Shown here piece after piece: positions 8,728 through 17,709 of a stretch of DNA of 64,000 nt (its first letter is position 1; every line of letters begins with the position of its first letter). This DNA is from Thermopetrobacter sp. TC1 (GTDB lineage Bacteria > Pseudomonadota > Alphaproteobacteria > Rhizobiales > Aestuariivirgaceae), in NCBI RefSeq assembly GCF_000746275.1, contig NZ_JQKX01000021.1, forward strand, positions 1 to 64,000, in the 5' to 3' direction. The notes under the pieces are model-generated. The model did no database searches and was not told where the DNA came from. It saw only the letters and a program-made list of their open reading frames with translations. A program made the position numbers and the translations under genes.

Positions 8728-9600
8728 ATGGCCGCCACCGGTGCCGTTTCGGCCTTCAGGGACGTGGCACGCATCACCCGGGCGGCCTCCAGCTCGTTTT
8801 ACTGGGCCATGCGCCTGATGCCGCGGCCAAAACGGCAGGCCATGTTTGCGCTCTATGCCTTCTGCCGCAGGGTGGACGACATCGCGGATGATCCCCTCTC
8901 CCTGCCTGGGGAGAAACGCGAGCGCCTGCAGCGCTGGCGGCGGCGGATTGACATCCTTTATGACAAGGGTCAGGGCGAGGAGAGCATCACCCGCGCCCTT
9001 GCCGCGGCCATTCCCGTTTTCGACCTGCGAAGGGAAGACTTTCTCGCCATCATCGACGGCATGGAGATGGATGCCGATGGCCCCATCGTCGCGCCGGACA
9101 TGGCAACCCTCGACCTTTATTGCGACCGTGTTGCCTCGGCGGTGGGCCGCCTTTCCGTGCGCATTTTTGGCGAGCGCGGCGATCTTGGCCGCGAGGTGGC
9201 CCATCATCAGGGGCGGGCCCTGCAGCTTGCCAATATCCTGCGCGATGTGCCCGAGGATGCCGCCCTGGGCCGTCTCTATCTGCCGCGGGAGCTTCTGGAC
9301 AAGCACGGCATAGACTGGCGCGATCCGCAGGCGGTGATGAATCAGCCCGGCTTTGCGCCCCTGTGGCGGGAGCTGGCTGACAAGGCGGCGGCCCATTTTG
9401 TGCGCACCCATGCCTTGATCGAGCGCTGTGAGGCGGACATGCGCGCTGCGCGCATCATGCTGAAGGTCTATGAAAAGGAATTTCGCCGCCTCTGCGCCCT
9501 GTCCGATGAGGAGCTGGCCAATCCCTGCCGCCCGAATCGCCTTGTGCCCCGCTGGGAAAAGATGCTCATTGCCCTTTCGGTCTGGGCCGGCATCGCCTGA
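8728..9600 (+). CDS. hpnD: Presqualene diphosphate synthase HpnD
   Basis: Condenses two farnesyl diphosphates to presqualene diphosphate, the first committed step of the HpnDCE squalene route. The 290-residue product carries DDIADD at residues 50-55 and NILRDVPED from residue 169, the two magnesium-binding motifs of squalene/phytoene synthases. FCRRVDDIADD and LGRLYLPRELL are typical of HpnD. It starts 4 bp after the dxs stop with GGCAAGAGG upstream, so the pair is tightly coupled. A 145-bp AT-richer spacer then leads to hpnE. HpnD rather than HpnC is inferred from the NILRDVPED motif and the position before hpnE. Confidence 0.93.
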   Translation: MAATGAVSAFRDVARITRAASSSFYWAMRLMPRPKRQAMFALYAFCRRVDDIADDPLSLPGEKRERLQRWRRRIDILYDKGQGEESITRALAAAIPVFDLRREDFLAIIDGMEMDADGPIVAPDMATLDLYCDRVASAVGRLSVRIFGERGDLGREVAHHQGRALQLANILRDVPEDAALGRLYLPRELLDKHGIDWRDPQAVMNQPGFAPLWRELADKAAAHFVRTHALIERCEADMRAARIMLKVYEKEFRRLCALSDEELANPCRPNRLVPRWEKMLIALSVWAGIA

Positions 9601-9745
9601 AAATGAAAGATTTGTTTATTTCAATGTGTTGCTGAAAAGTATTCAACCTGGCTTTTAATAAAACGACACGCATCCCTTATTCCTCTGTGCCATTGTGCCA
9701 AAGCCGGTATGATCGGCTTGCGGATCACAAGGAGCGGGGCTTGTC

Positions 9746-11233
9746 ATGGCCTCGCAGACAAACGGAAAGCGCTGGAAGATCATCATGCCCCCTACCCCGC
9801 ATCACGCGCGCGAAGGCTGTGTGCACATCATTGGCGCCGGCGTGGCCGGCATGGCGGCTGCGCTTGCATTGCGAGAAGCAGGCCGGCGCGTCGTCGTGCA
9901 CGAGGCGGCGCGGTTTGCCGGCGGGCGCGCCCGCTCCTTTCACGATCCGCACCTGAACTGCACCATCGACAATGGCACGCACCTCATCCTTGCCGCCAAT
10001 CATGCGGTCCTCAGTCTACTGGACCGGCTGGGCACGCGCACGCACCTTAAACCGCCGCCGGATCCGGCCTTTTTTCTGTTTGACCGGAGAAACGGATGTC
10101 ACATCACCTTGCGCATCGAGAAGGTCCTTGGCCCTTTCCTGCGCCTGCGCTGGCAGGGTTCGCCTTCTTCCTGCACCCCGCGCGTAAATCTGGCCGACTA
10201 TCTGAAATCGACAGCCGCCCTTTTCACCACCGATCCACAAAAGCTCGCCGCCCGCCTTGAGAAAACCGGCCCCTTGTGGCGCCTCTTCTGGGAGCCGTTC
10301 ATCATCGCCGTGCTCAACACCCCGCCCAATCAAGCCGATCCCGCGCCCTTGCGCCGGGTGCTGCTGGAGACGTTCGGCCGTGGCGCCGATGCCCTCCTGC
10401 CCCTTTTATCCGATGTCGGTTTGTCCGGCCTCCTTGCCGATCCCTTCTGCGAGCGGGCACAACGGGATGAACATTTCACGTTGCGCCTCTCTCACCCCGT
10501 GCGGGCAATCGAGACCGATGGTCACCGCATCAACGCCCTGATCTTTGATGACGAAACCATACGGCTGAATTCCCGCGATTGCGTCATTCTCGCCGTGCCG
10601 CCGTGGACGGCAAGGCGGCTTCTGCCCGCCATTCCTGCGCCTGACCGTTTCTCGCCCATCGTCAATGTGCATTTCCGCTTATCCGAAGAGCACACGACAC
10701 GACACAATGCTGCCATCATCCACGTCACCCCGGCGAAAGCCGGGGTCTCTCACCACAAACGCATGAATAAATGGCCTGAGATACCGGCTTTCGCCGGTAT
10801 GACGATGCATACGTCGTGTCGTGTGTCCGAAGAGAGGGCGGAACATGTTGCACAACGCTTTTTCGGCGTGATTGACGGCACGGCCCAGTGGATTTTCCGC
10901 CGTGGCCCGCTGATTTCCGTAACCGTTTCCGCAGCCGAAGCCTTGCAGGCGCAAAGGCGGGAAGACATCGCCCGCGCCTGCTGGCGCGATGTGGCGGCCG
11001 TGTTCAACCTGGCCGAGGATCCCATGCCGCCGGTGCGCGTGATTGCGGAAAAGCGCGCCACGTTCTTGTGCACGCCGGCCCAATCGGCCAGGCGTCCACC
11101 GGCCGATGTCGGCTTTTCCAATCTCTTCCTTGCCGGTGACTGGGTGAACACCGGCCTGCCCGCCACGCTTGAATCCGCCGCCCGCTCCGGCGAGACAGCG
11201 GCGCGTCTGGCGATTGCGCGCACGGCGTGCTAG
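9746..11233 (+). CDS. hpnE: Hydroxysqualene dehydroxylase HpnE with an in-frame repeat insertion
   Basis: FAD enzyme that reduces hydroxysqualene to squalene in the HpnCDE route. The 495-residue product has the dinucleotide-binding motif IIGAGVAGMAAALAL at residues 28-42, an EAARFAGGRA motif that follows the first beta-alpha-beta unit, and the C-terminal LFLAGDWVNTGLPATLESA segment that closes the FAD site. Residues 316-360 are encoded by a family 1 repeat (10691-10825), and SEE is duplicated on each side. Removing 48 codons restores NVHFRLSEERAEHV, which reads like ordinary HpnE. No stop or frameshift arises, so the gene looks intact but longer. Start 9746 has AGGAG upstream; ATG 9785 is an alternative. 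Confidence 0.92.
   Translation: MASQTNGKRWKIIMPPTPHHAREGCVHIIGAGVAGMAAALALREAGRRVVVHEAARFAGGRARSFHDPHLNCTIDNGTHLILAANHAVLSLLDRLGTRTHLKPPPDPAFFLFDRRNGCHITLRIEKVLGPFLRLRWQGSPSSCTPRVNLADYLKSTAALFTTDPQKLAARLEKTGPLWRLFWEPFIIAVLNTPPNQADPAPLRRVLLETFGRGADALLPLLSDVGLSGLLADPFCERAQRDEHFTLRLSHPVRAIETDGHRINALIFDDETIRLNSRDCVILAVPPWTARRLLPAIPAPDRFSPIVNVHFRLSEEHTTRHNAAIIHVTPAKAGVSHHKRMNKWPEIPAFAGMTMHTSCRVSEERAEHVAQRFFGVIDGTAQWIFRRGPLISVTVSAAEALQAQRREDIARACWRDVAAVFNLAEDPMPPVRVIAEKRATFLCTPAQSARRPPADVGFSNLFLAGDWVNTGLPATLESAARSGETAARLAIARTAC
10691..10825 (-). mobile_element. Family 1 non-autonomous element inserted in hpnE (copy B)
   Basis: A 135-bp element flanked by the 9-bp direct repeat TCCGAAGAG at 10682-10690 and 10826-10834. 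Its ends, CACACGACACGACAC and ACGTCGTGTCGTGTG, are inverted repeats matching at 13 of 15 positions. Inside are two hairpins: CCCCGGCGAAAGCCGGGG near 10728-10745 and ATACCGGCTTTCGCCGGTAT near 10781-10800. At 135 bp plus 9 bp of duplication the insertion is 144 bp, a multiple of three, and this frame has no stop. There is no transposase gene, so it must have been moved in trans. Confidence 0.88.
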
Positions 11234-11356
11234 AAGCGCGGGCAACGACAGAACGGGCTGCCGGATTGCGCCTTCATGCCACTTGCCTGACGCGCCGGCC
11301 GCCTGGCGCAAGAGAACGCAAGCGAATTTAAGTCATCCCGGAACAGGGAGAGGTTC

Positions 11357-13306
11357 ATGACCAGCGAACCGGCCTTTCGTCGGGCCCACAGCATGGCCGA
11401 GGACGCAGCCCGTCATTTGCTGGCACGCCAGCATGAGGACGGGCATTTCGTCTATGAGCTGGAAGCCGATGCCACCATTCCGGCCGAATACATCTTCCTC
11501 AATCACTTCATCGGCGATCCCGAACCGGAGATCGAGGCGGAACTGGGAGAATACCTGCGCGCCATCCAGTCCGAGGAGACCGGCGGCTGGCCGCTGTTTC
11601 ACGAAGGGCCCTTTGATGTGTCCGCCTCGGTGAAGGCCTATTACGCCCTCAAGATCCTGGGTGATGATGTCAACGCCCCGCACATGGTGCGCGCGCGCAA
11701 GGCCATTCTCGCTCATGGCGGCGCGGAGAAGTCCAACGTCTTCACCCGCTATCTGCTCGCCCTGTTCGGGCAGATCCCCTGGCATGGCACGCCGGCCATG
11801 CCGGCGGAGCTCATGCTGATGCCAAAGTGGTTTCCGGTGAACATCTGGAAAATGTCCTACTGGTCGCGCACGGTGATTGCGCCGCTTCTGGTCATCGCCG
11901 CCCACCGGCCGCTGGCGGCCAATCCCACCGGCGCGCACTGTCAGGAATTGTTCTGCACGCCGCCATCAGTGCGCACCCAATGGCAGACCAATCCCACCGG
12001 CAGCGCCTGGGGCGAATTCTTCCTCTGGCTCGACAAGCTTCTGCATCCGCTTGAGAAACACGTGCTGCCGCATTTGCCCTTCCGGCGGCGGGCGCTGGAG
12101 CGGGCCATGACCTTCTGCCGTGAACGCGCCAACGGGCTGGACGGGCTGGGCGCCATCTTCCCCGCCATGGCCAATTACGTCATGGCCATGCATGTCCTTG
12201 GCGTGCCGCCTGAGCATCCGGACTACAGCACCGCCCGCGAATCCGTGCGCCGCCTGCTCACACCGCCGAAGGAAGAGCGCGGCGGCCGCCCGCGCTATTG
12301 TCAGCCCTGCGTCTCGCCGGTATGGGATACGGCGCTGGCCACCCATGCCCTTTTGGAGGCCGGCGTACCTGCCGATGATCCCCGCATCCGCGCCGCCTGT
12401 GACTGGCTGGCCGAACGCCAGATCACCGAGGTGAAGGGCGACTGGGCCATTAACGCGCCCGATCTCGCCCCCGGCGGCTGGGCCTTTCAGTATCGCAATG
12501 ATTACTATCCCGATGTGGACGACACTGCTGTTGTCGGCATGCTGCTGCACCGCGTCGATGCACAGCGCTACGCCGATCACATCGACCGCGCCCGCCGCTG
12601 GATCATCGGCATGCAGAGCAGTAACGGCGGCTGGGGCGCCTTTGACATCGACAACAATGCCGAGTTCCTCAATTCCATTCCCTTTGCCGATCACGGTGCC
12701 CTGCTCGATCCGCCGACGGAGGACGTCACCGCCCGCTGCCTGTCCTTCCTGGCCCAGACCGGCATGCCGCGCGATCACGAGGTGATCCGCAACGGCATTG
12801 CCTTTCTCAGGGCCATGCAGATGGAGGACGGATCCTGGTTCGGCCGCTGGGGCACGAATTACATCTATGGCACCTGGTCGGTGCTTTGCGCGCTCAACGC
12901 CTGTGGCGAGGATATGAGCCAGCCCTGGATTCGCAAGGCGGTGGACTGGCTGAAGGCCAGGCAGCAGCCGGACGGCGGCTGGGGCGAGGATGGCCGCAGC
13001 TACTGGCCGGAGCATCGCGATGATCCGCCACGCGCCTCCACGCCGTCACAGACGGCCTGGGCCATGCTGGCCCTGATGGCGGCGGGCGAAGTGGACGACC
13101 CGGCGCTTGAGCGCGCGGTGGCCTATCTGGAAGCGGTGCCGCGCGAAAACGAGCGCTGGCAGGAGGAGCTGTTCACGGCCGTGGGATTTCCGCGCGTGTT
13201 CTATCTGCGTTATCACGGCTATGCCGCCTATTTCCCCATCTGGGCGCTCGCCCGCTATGCCAGGCTGAAAACCGCCAACGAAAAACGCGTGCCCTGGGGC
13301 ATGTGA
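11357..13306 (+). CDS. shc: Squalene-hopene cyclase
   Basis: Membrane-associated terpene cyclase that folds squalene into hopene and diplopterol. The 649-residue product carries the protonating motif DVDDTA at residues 386-391 and several QW-type repeats, for example GWGAFD, DGSWFGRWG and DGGWGED. The LSFLAQTGMPRD region and the C-terminal FYLRYHGYAAYFPIWAL are typical of the family. ATG 11357 follows GGGAGAGG. It is the last gene of the hpn block and ends 46 bp from convergent dprA. No hpnA, hpnG, hpnH or hpnP follows, so side-chain formation must be encoded elsewhere if present. Confidence 0.97.
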   Translation: MTSEPAFRRAHSMAEDAARHLLARQHEDGHFVYELEADATIPAEYIFLNHFIGDPEPEIEAELGEYLRAIQSEETGGWPLFHEGPFDVSASVKAYYALKILGDDVNAPHMVRARKAILAHGGAEKSNVFTRYLLALFGQIPWHGTPAMPAELMLMPKWFPVNIWKMSYWSRTVIAPLLVIAAHRPLAANPTGAHCQELFCTPPSVRTQWQTNPTGSAWGEFFLWLDKLLHPLEKHVLPHLPFRRRALERAMTFCRERANGLDGLGAIFPAMANYVMAMHVLGVPPEHPDYSTARESVRRLLTPPKEERGGRPRYCQPCVSPVWDTALATHALLEAGVPADDPRIRAACDWLAERQITEVKGDWAINAPDLAPGGWAFQYRNDYYPDVDDTAVVGMLLHRVDAQRYADHIDRARRWIIGMQSSNGGWGAFDIDNNAEFLNSIPFADHGALLDPPTEDVTARCLSFLAQTGMPRDHEVIRNGIAFLRAMQMEDGSWFGRWGTNYIYGTWSVLCALNACGEDMSQPWIRKAVDWLKARQQPDGGWGEDGRSYWPEHRDDPPRASTPSQTAWAMLALMAAGEVDDPALERAVAYLEAVPRENERWQEELFTAVGFPRVFYLRYHGYAAYFPIWALARYARLKTANEKRVPWGM

Positions 13307-13352
13307 GACGGATTGGGCGGAAAGACACAGGCGCTTTTGCCCCTTCGGCAGC

Positions 13353-14498
13353 TCAGGCGGAAAGGCGGGCGATGCGGCCGGGCAGCGGCTGATGGACAAG
13401 GCCGGCCAGCTCCAGTTCCATGATGGTGGCGATCACCAGCCCCGGCGGCGCCCCTGCCTCGCGGATGAGATCATCAAGCTCCGTCTCGCCCGGCCCCAGC
13501 AGGGACAGCACCCTCTGACGCAGATCGCCGCTGGGCTCCTCCTCCGGCGGCGCGGCGGCATGACCGCCCTCCGGCACCGGCGTGTCGCGCAAGGGCCGCG
13601 CATCGGGAAGCGGCCGGGATGCCAGCGGGGCGATGGCCTCCAGAATATCGCGCCCGGATGTGACCAGGGTTGCGCCCTCGCGCAGAAGCTTCAGCGTGCC
13701 GGCCGCGCGCGGATCCAGCGGCGAGCCGGGCACGGCCATGACCTCCCGCCCCTGCTCCGCCGCGAAACGGGCCGTGATCAGGGAGCCGGAGCGCATGGCC
13801 GCTTCCACCACCACCACGCCCAGGGCCATGCCGGAGACCAGCCGGTTGCGCCGCGGAAAGAACTCCGCCCGCGGCACCGTGCCCGGTGTCATCTCGGTGA
13901 TCAGCAGGCCCTTCTCGCCGATCTGCGCCATGAGCGCGGCATTTTCTTTCGGATAGACATGATCGATGCCGCCGGCCAGCACCGCCACCGTGCCGCGCTC
14001 AAGCGCCGCTTCATGGGCGGCGGTATCGATGCCGCGGGCAAGGCCGGAGACGATCACATATCCCGCCTGCCCCACTTCCGCCGCCAGCCGCCGCGCCAGG
14101 GTCAGCCCCGCGGCGGAGGCATTGCGCGAGCCGACCATGGCCAGCATCGGGCTTTCGGCAAGTTCAAGCCGCCCCTTCACGCACAAAAGCGGCGGCGGCC
14201 CGTCGATATGTCGCAGCCAGACGGGATAGCCCGCCTCGCCCCGGGCCACGAAGCGCGCGCCCAGGCGTGCTGCCGCCTGCATGTCCTTTTCCGCCCGCTC
14301 GCGCGGATAGATGCGGGGCGGCCGCTTGCGTCCGCCGCGCAGGGCAAGCTCCGGCAAGGCTTCAAGCGCTTCTGTTGCGCTGCCATAGCGATTGATGAGC
14401 TGATAGAACAGCACCGGCCCCACGTTCTCGCTGCGTGACAGGCGCAGCCAGGCCAGCCGCTGTTCATCATCGAGCAGAACACCCGGCGTTTCCGCCAT
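13353..14498 (-). CDS. dprA: DNA-processing protein DprA/Smf
   Basis: Cytoplasmic protein that binds incoming single-stranded DNA and loads RecA during natural transformation; it is also widespread in species not known to transform. The 381-residue product has an N-terminal SAM-like region, then the Rossmann-like domain with MVGSRNASAAG and VSGLARGIDTAAH, the family signature, followed by VLAGGIDHVYPKEN and FPRRNRLVSG. The last 60 residues form the winged-helix tail (ELDDLIREAG...MELELAGLV). Start 14498 is chosen over the frame opening at 14513 because GAGGGAGAAAT lies just before that ATG. It is downstream of plsY on the same strand, 102 bp apart. Confidence 0.95.
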   Translation of the reverse strand: MAETPGVLLDDEQRLAWLRLSRSENVGPVLFYQLINRYGSATEALEALPELALRGGRKRPPRIYPRERAEKDMQAAARLGARFVARGEAGYPVWLRHIDGPPPLLCVKGRLELAESPMLAMVGSRNASAAGLTLARRLAAEVGQAGYVIVSGLARGIDTAAHEAALERGTVAVLAGGIDHVYPKENAALMAQIGEKGLLITEMTPGTVPRAEFFPRRNRLVSGMALGVVVVEAAMRSGSLITARFAAEQGREVMAVPGSPLDPRAAGTLKLLREGATLVTSGRDILEAIAPLASRPLPDARPLRDTPVPEGGHAAAPPEEEPSGDLRQRVLSLLGPGETELDDLIREAGAPPGLVIATIMELELAGLVHQPLPGRIARLSA

Positions 14499-14600
14499 AT
14501 TTCTCCCTCGCACGTTGCCTTGCCGGGTACGATACGACTTTCAGGGGAGATTGCAAGAACGGAAGCCGGCTTGCAAAGCCGGGGGTTCAGGCGGCGGTGA

Positions 14601-15221
14601 TCAGCCTTCTTCATCCCTTTTGCCGCCGAGATTGATGCGCGGCTCCTGCCCGCGAATGAGGCGATTGAGGTTCTCGCGATGGGTAAGAAAGATGGCCACA
14701 CCAATGACAAAGAGAAAATAGACAAGCTCGGCATGGCCCAGAAGCGTGGTGATCAGCGGCATGAGCGAAGCCGCCGTCAGCGCGGAGAGTGAGGAGATGC
14801 GATAGAGCACCGCCATGACAATCCAGATGATGATGAAAGCAAGCCCCAAGGGCCAGTAAAGACCAAAGAGAATGCCGATATAGGTGGCAACCCCCTTGCC
14901 GCCCTTGAACTTCAGCCACAGCGGAAACACATGCCCGGCAAAGGCGCCGGCGCCGGCCATGATCGCCGCCGGCAGGCCCATGAGCATGTGCGCCAGCAGC
15001 ACCGGCACCAGCCCTTTCAGCATATCCAGAAGCAGCGTTGCCGCCGCCAGCTTTTTCGAGCCTGTGCGCAGGACGTTGGTGGCGCCGATGTTGCCCGAGC
15101 CGATGCGGCGCACATCCCCCTTGCCGGCCAGTCTGGTCAGCAGCAGGCCAAAGGGAATGGACCCCGCAAGATAGCCCAGCAGAAACCATGCGATATCAAA
15201 CAGACCAATGCCCACCGTCAC
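14601..15221 (-). CDS. plsY: Glycerol-3-phosphate acyltransferase PlsY
   Basis: Integral membrane enzyme that moves an acyl group from acyl phosphate to glycerol 3-phosphate, opening phospholipid synthesis. The 206-residue product has five or so hydrophobic helices and the three PlsY motifs: [10 protein letters not shown] near the start, [10 protein letters not shown] in the first loop and KGGKGVAT in the second, with a late [15 protein letters not shown] start at 15221 with GGGAGC just before it is favoured. It starts 24 bp downstream of the dihydroorotase-like stop and is probably in the same transcript as pyrB and that gene. Family call is secure. Confidence 0.95.
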   Translation of the reverse strand: MTVGIGLFDIAWFLLGYLAGSIPFGLLLTRLAGKGDVRRIGSGNIGATNVLRTGSKKLAAATLLLDMLKGLVPVLLAHMLMGLPAAIMAGAGAFAGHVFPLWLKFKGGKGVATYIGILFGLYWPLGLAFIIIWIVMAVLYRISSLSALTAASLMPLITTLLGHAELVYFLFVIGVAIFLTHRENLNRLIRGQEPRINLGGKRDEEG

Positions 15222-15245
15222 GCTCCCGCACTTGACCGATCTCTT

Positions 15246-16592
15246 TTAGCTGAAAGCCGTCTGCCCATTTTCCACGGAATCAAGGGAGAACACCGTTCGT
15301 CCGGCCACGACCGTGCGCACAACCCGGCCTTCAAAAACCCGATCCTCGAACGGCGTGTTCTTGGCGGAAGACAGCAGGCTCTCCGGTGTCACCCGCCAGC
15401 TTGCCTCGGGATCCACCAGCACGAAATCCGCAAGAGCCCCCGCCGCAAGCGTACCGCCCTCGATGCCAAGCAGGCGCGCCGGGGCGCGGCTTGTAACCTC
15501 GCTTAAGCGCAACAGCGATATGGCGCCGGCATGATAAAGGCTCAAGGCGGCAGACAGCAGTGTTTGCAGGCCAATGGCGCCGAAGGCGGCTTCGGCAAAG
15601 GGCAGCCGCTTGGAATCCGCCCCTTGCGGATCGTGACTGGAAACGATGACGTCGATGGTGCCATCGGCCAGACCGGCGACCAGCGCCTGCCGGTCCGCCT
15701 CGCTGCGCAAGGGCGGCGAGAGCTTGAAGAAGGTGCGCCAGGCGCCGATGTCATGCTCGTTGAGCAAGAGATGGTTTATGGACACCCCGCAGCTCACCGG
15801 CAGCCCGCGCGCCTTGGCCCGGCGGATGACCTCCACCGATTCGGCACAGGAGATTTGCATGGCGTGATAGCGCGCGCCGGTAAGCTCAACCAGGCGGATG
15901 TCCCGCTCCAGCATGATCACCTCCGCCTGCGGCGGAATGCCGGGCAGGCCCAAACGGGCGGCCAGCTCGCCCTCATGCATCACGCCACCGGCGGCGAGAT
16001 CGGCATCCTCCACATGCTGGCAGATGAGCATGTCGAAATCGCGGGCATAGGCCATGGCCCGCCGCAGCACCCGCGCGGAAGCCACACCGCGCCGCCCGTC
16101 GGTGAGCGCCACGGCACCGGCCTCGCGCAACAGGCCGATCTCGCTCATCGTCTCGCCCTTGAGCCCGCGGGTGATGGCCGCCATGGGCGCCACCCGCACG
16201 ATGGCGGTATCGCGCGCGCGCCGGAGGATGAAATCGACAAGGGCGGCATCATCGATGACCGGATCGGTATCGGGCATGACGATCATGCTCGTCACCCCGC
16301 CCGCGGCCGCCGCCAGCGAGGCGGTGCGCAAAGTCTCGCGGTGTTCGTATCCCGGCTCGCCGGTGAACACCCGCATGTCAATGAGCCCGGGCAGCAGGAT
16401 GAGCCCCCGGCAATCGACAAGGGCGGCATCGCCCACCGCATCCGCCGTCACCTCCGGCCCGGCGGCGCGGATCAGCCCGTTTTCGATGAGCACACCGCCC
16501 GGGCCTTCATAGCCGCTTGCCGGATCAACGAGGCGGGCGTTGATGAAGGCGCGCCGCGCGGGATCCACCGGCAGATGCATGGATGCGCTCAT
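15246..16592 (-). CDS. pyrC: Dihydroorotase-like protein lacking the HxH metal motif
   Basis: Amidohydrolase-fold protein of the dihydroorotase family, normally the third step of pyrimidine synthesis. The 448-residue product has the family frame, including [14 protein letters not shown] at about 68-81, [15 protein letters not shown] and the late [16 protein letters not shown]. Residues 74 and 76, where active enzymes have the zinc-binding His-x-His, are Arg and Phe, so this copy is probably not catalytic by itself. Paired inactive dihydroorotase homologues encoded beside pyrB are known to hold aspartate carbamoyltransferase in an active complex. Its start overlaps the pyrB stop by ATGA, supporting such a partnership. 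A separate active pyrC would then be needed elsewhere. Confidence 0.85.
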   Translation of the reverse strand: MSASMHLPVDPARRAFINARLVDPASGYEGPGGVLIENGLIRAAGPEVTADAVGDAALVDCRGLILLPGLIDMRVFTGEPGYEHRETLRTASLAAAAGGVTSMIVMPDTDPVIDDAALVDFILRRARDTAIVRVAPMAAITRGLKGETMSEIGLLREAGAVALTDGRRGVASARVLRRAMAYARDFDMLICQHVEDADLAAGGVMHEGELAARLGLPGIPPQAEVIMLERDIRLVELTGARYHAMQISCAESVEVIRRAKARGLPVSCGVSINHLLLNEHDIGAWRTFFKLSPPLRSEADRQALVAGLADGTIDVIVSSHDPQGADSKRLPFAEAAFGAIGLQTLLSAALSLYHAGAISLLRLSEVTSRAPARLLGIEGGTLAAGALADFVLVDPEASWRVTPESLLSSAKNTPFEDRVFEGRVVRTVVAGRTVFSLDSVENGQTAFS

Positions 16593-17572
16593 CGTGCCTC
16601 GCCTCCCTCTCCTTGCCCGACGTTTTCATTGCGCGCCAGTGCATCAAGAACCGCCATGCGCACGGCCACACCCATCTCCACCTGCTCGCGGATCACCGAA
16701 CGCGGCCCATCGGCGATGCGCGAGGCGATCTCCACCCCCCGGTTCATCGGCCCGGGATGCATGACGATGGCATCCTCCTTTGCCACCGCCAGCTTGTCCG
16801 CATCCAGGCCGAAAAAGCGGTAGTATTCCCGGGTGGAGGGAATGAAGGCGCCGTTCATCCGCTCTTTCTGCAAGCGCAGCATCATCACCACGTCCGCACC
16901 TTTGAGCCCCTGTCGCATGTCGGTATGCACGTCAGGGCACAGCCGCTCCGCATCTGGCGGCAGCAGCGTGGAAGGCGCAACCAGACGCACATGCGCCCCC
17001 AGCTTTTGCAGAAGCAGGATGTTGGAGCGGGCCACGCGTGAATGCAGGATATCCCCGCATATGGCAACGATCAGGTTTTCAAAGCGGCCCTTGTGGCGGC
17101 GGATGGTAAGTGCATCCAAGAGCGCCTGTGTGGGATGTTCGTGCCGGCCGTCACCGGCGTTGATCACCGCGCAGGAGACCTTCTGCGCCAGAAGCGCCAC
17201 CGCGCCGGAATGCTGATGCCGCACCACGAGAAGGTCCGGCCCCATGGCATTGAGGGTAACGGCGGTGTCGATCAGGGTTTCGCCCTTGGTGATGGAGGAG
17301 ACCTTCACCGCCATGTTGAGCACATCGGCCCCGAGGCGCTTGCCGGCCAGTTCGAAGGAGCTCTGCGTGCGCGTGGAAGGCTCGAAGAACAGGTTGATCT
17401 GCGTGCGCCCTTCCAGGATGGACAGCCGCTTTTTGCGCCGGCGGTTGACGGCGACATAATGCTCGGCCAGATCAAGCAGGGCCGTGATCTCCTCAATGGT
17501 GAGATCTGCCACGCCCAGCAGATGCCGCCCCTTAAGGATCGGCGCGCGTTCATCGGTGAGCGCATCCTGCAT
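16589..17572 (-). CDS. pyrB: Aspartate carbamoyltransferase catalytic subunit
   Basis: Joins carbamoyl phosphate and aspartate, the committed step of pyrimidine synthesis. The 327-residue product shows the carbamoyl-phosphate loop [12 protein letters not shown] near residue 63, HPTQALLD in the centre and [10 protein letters not shown] near the end, the standard landmarks of the catalytic chain. No pyrI regulatory chain is adjacent. Instead the dihydroorotase-like gene overlaps its stop by ATGA, which suggests a complex of the two chains, as in dodecameric ATCase/pseudo-DHOase assemblies. A 137-bp spacer separates its start from the carrier gene upstream on the same strand. Confidence 0.96.
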   Translation of the reverse strand: MQDALTDERAPILKGRHLLGVADLTIEEITALLDLAEHYVAVNRRRKKRLSILEGRTQINLFFEPSTRTQSSFELAGKRLGADVLNMAVKVSSITKGETLIDTAVTLNAMGPDLLVVRHQHSGAVALLAQKVSCAVINAGDGRHEHPTQALLDALTIRRHKGRFENLIVAICGDILHSRVARSNILLLQKLGAHVRLVAPSTLLPPDAERLCPDVHTDMRQGLKGADVVMMLRLQKERMNGAFIPSTREYYRFFGLDADKLAVAKEDAIVMHPGPMNRGVEIASRIADGPRSVIREQVEMGVAVRMAVLDALARNENVGQGEGGEAR

Positions 17573-17709
17573 TGTCGCTCAAGCCCCTGGCTTCATTCAC
17601 CGCCCAACCAGGATCCGCACCGGCTTCATGGCGGATTGACCTGATCTTCAGGAAACCTAAACGCTCCGCCCCCCACCCGGCAAGAAGGGGATGGGCGCTT
17701 TTCAACCGA

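Noticed and set aside
6714-8777. Long - strand frame (687 codons) opposite dxs
   Set aside because: The + strand carries complete DXS motifs; the opposite frame is Gly/His-rich shadow sequence.
10691-10825. The hpnE insertion read as a misassembly
   Set aside because: Exact 9-bp duplication, terminal inverted repeats and a second copy with its own 9-bp duplication at 57.3 kb argue for real transposition.
10679-11311. Antisense frame covering the hpnE insertion
   Set aside because: It has no domain and arises from the repeat and shadow sequence.
17660-17702. Possible terminator between the AEC gene and pyrB
   Set aside because: The GC-rich arms pair poorly and no proper T-tract follows; too weak to list.
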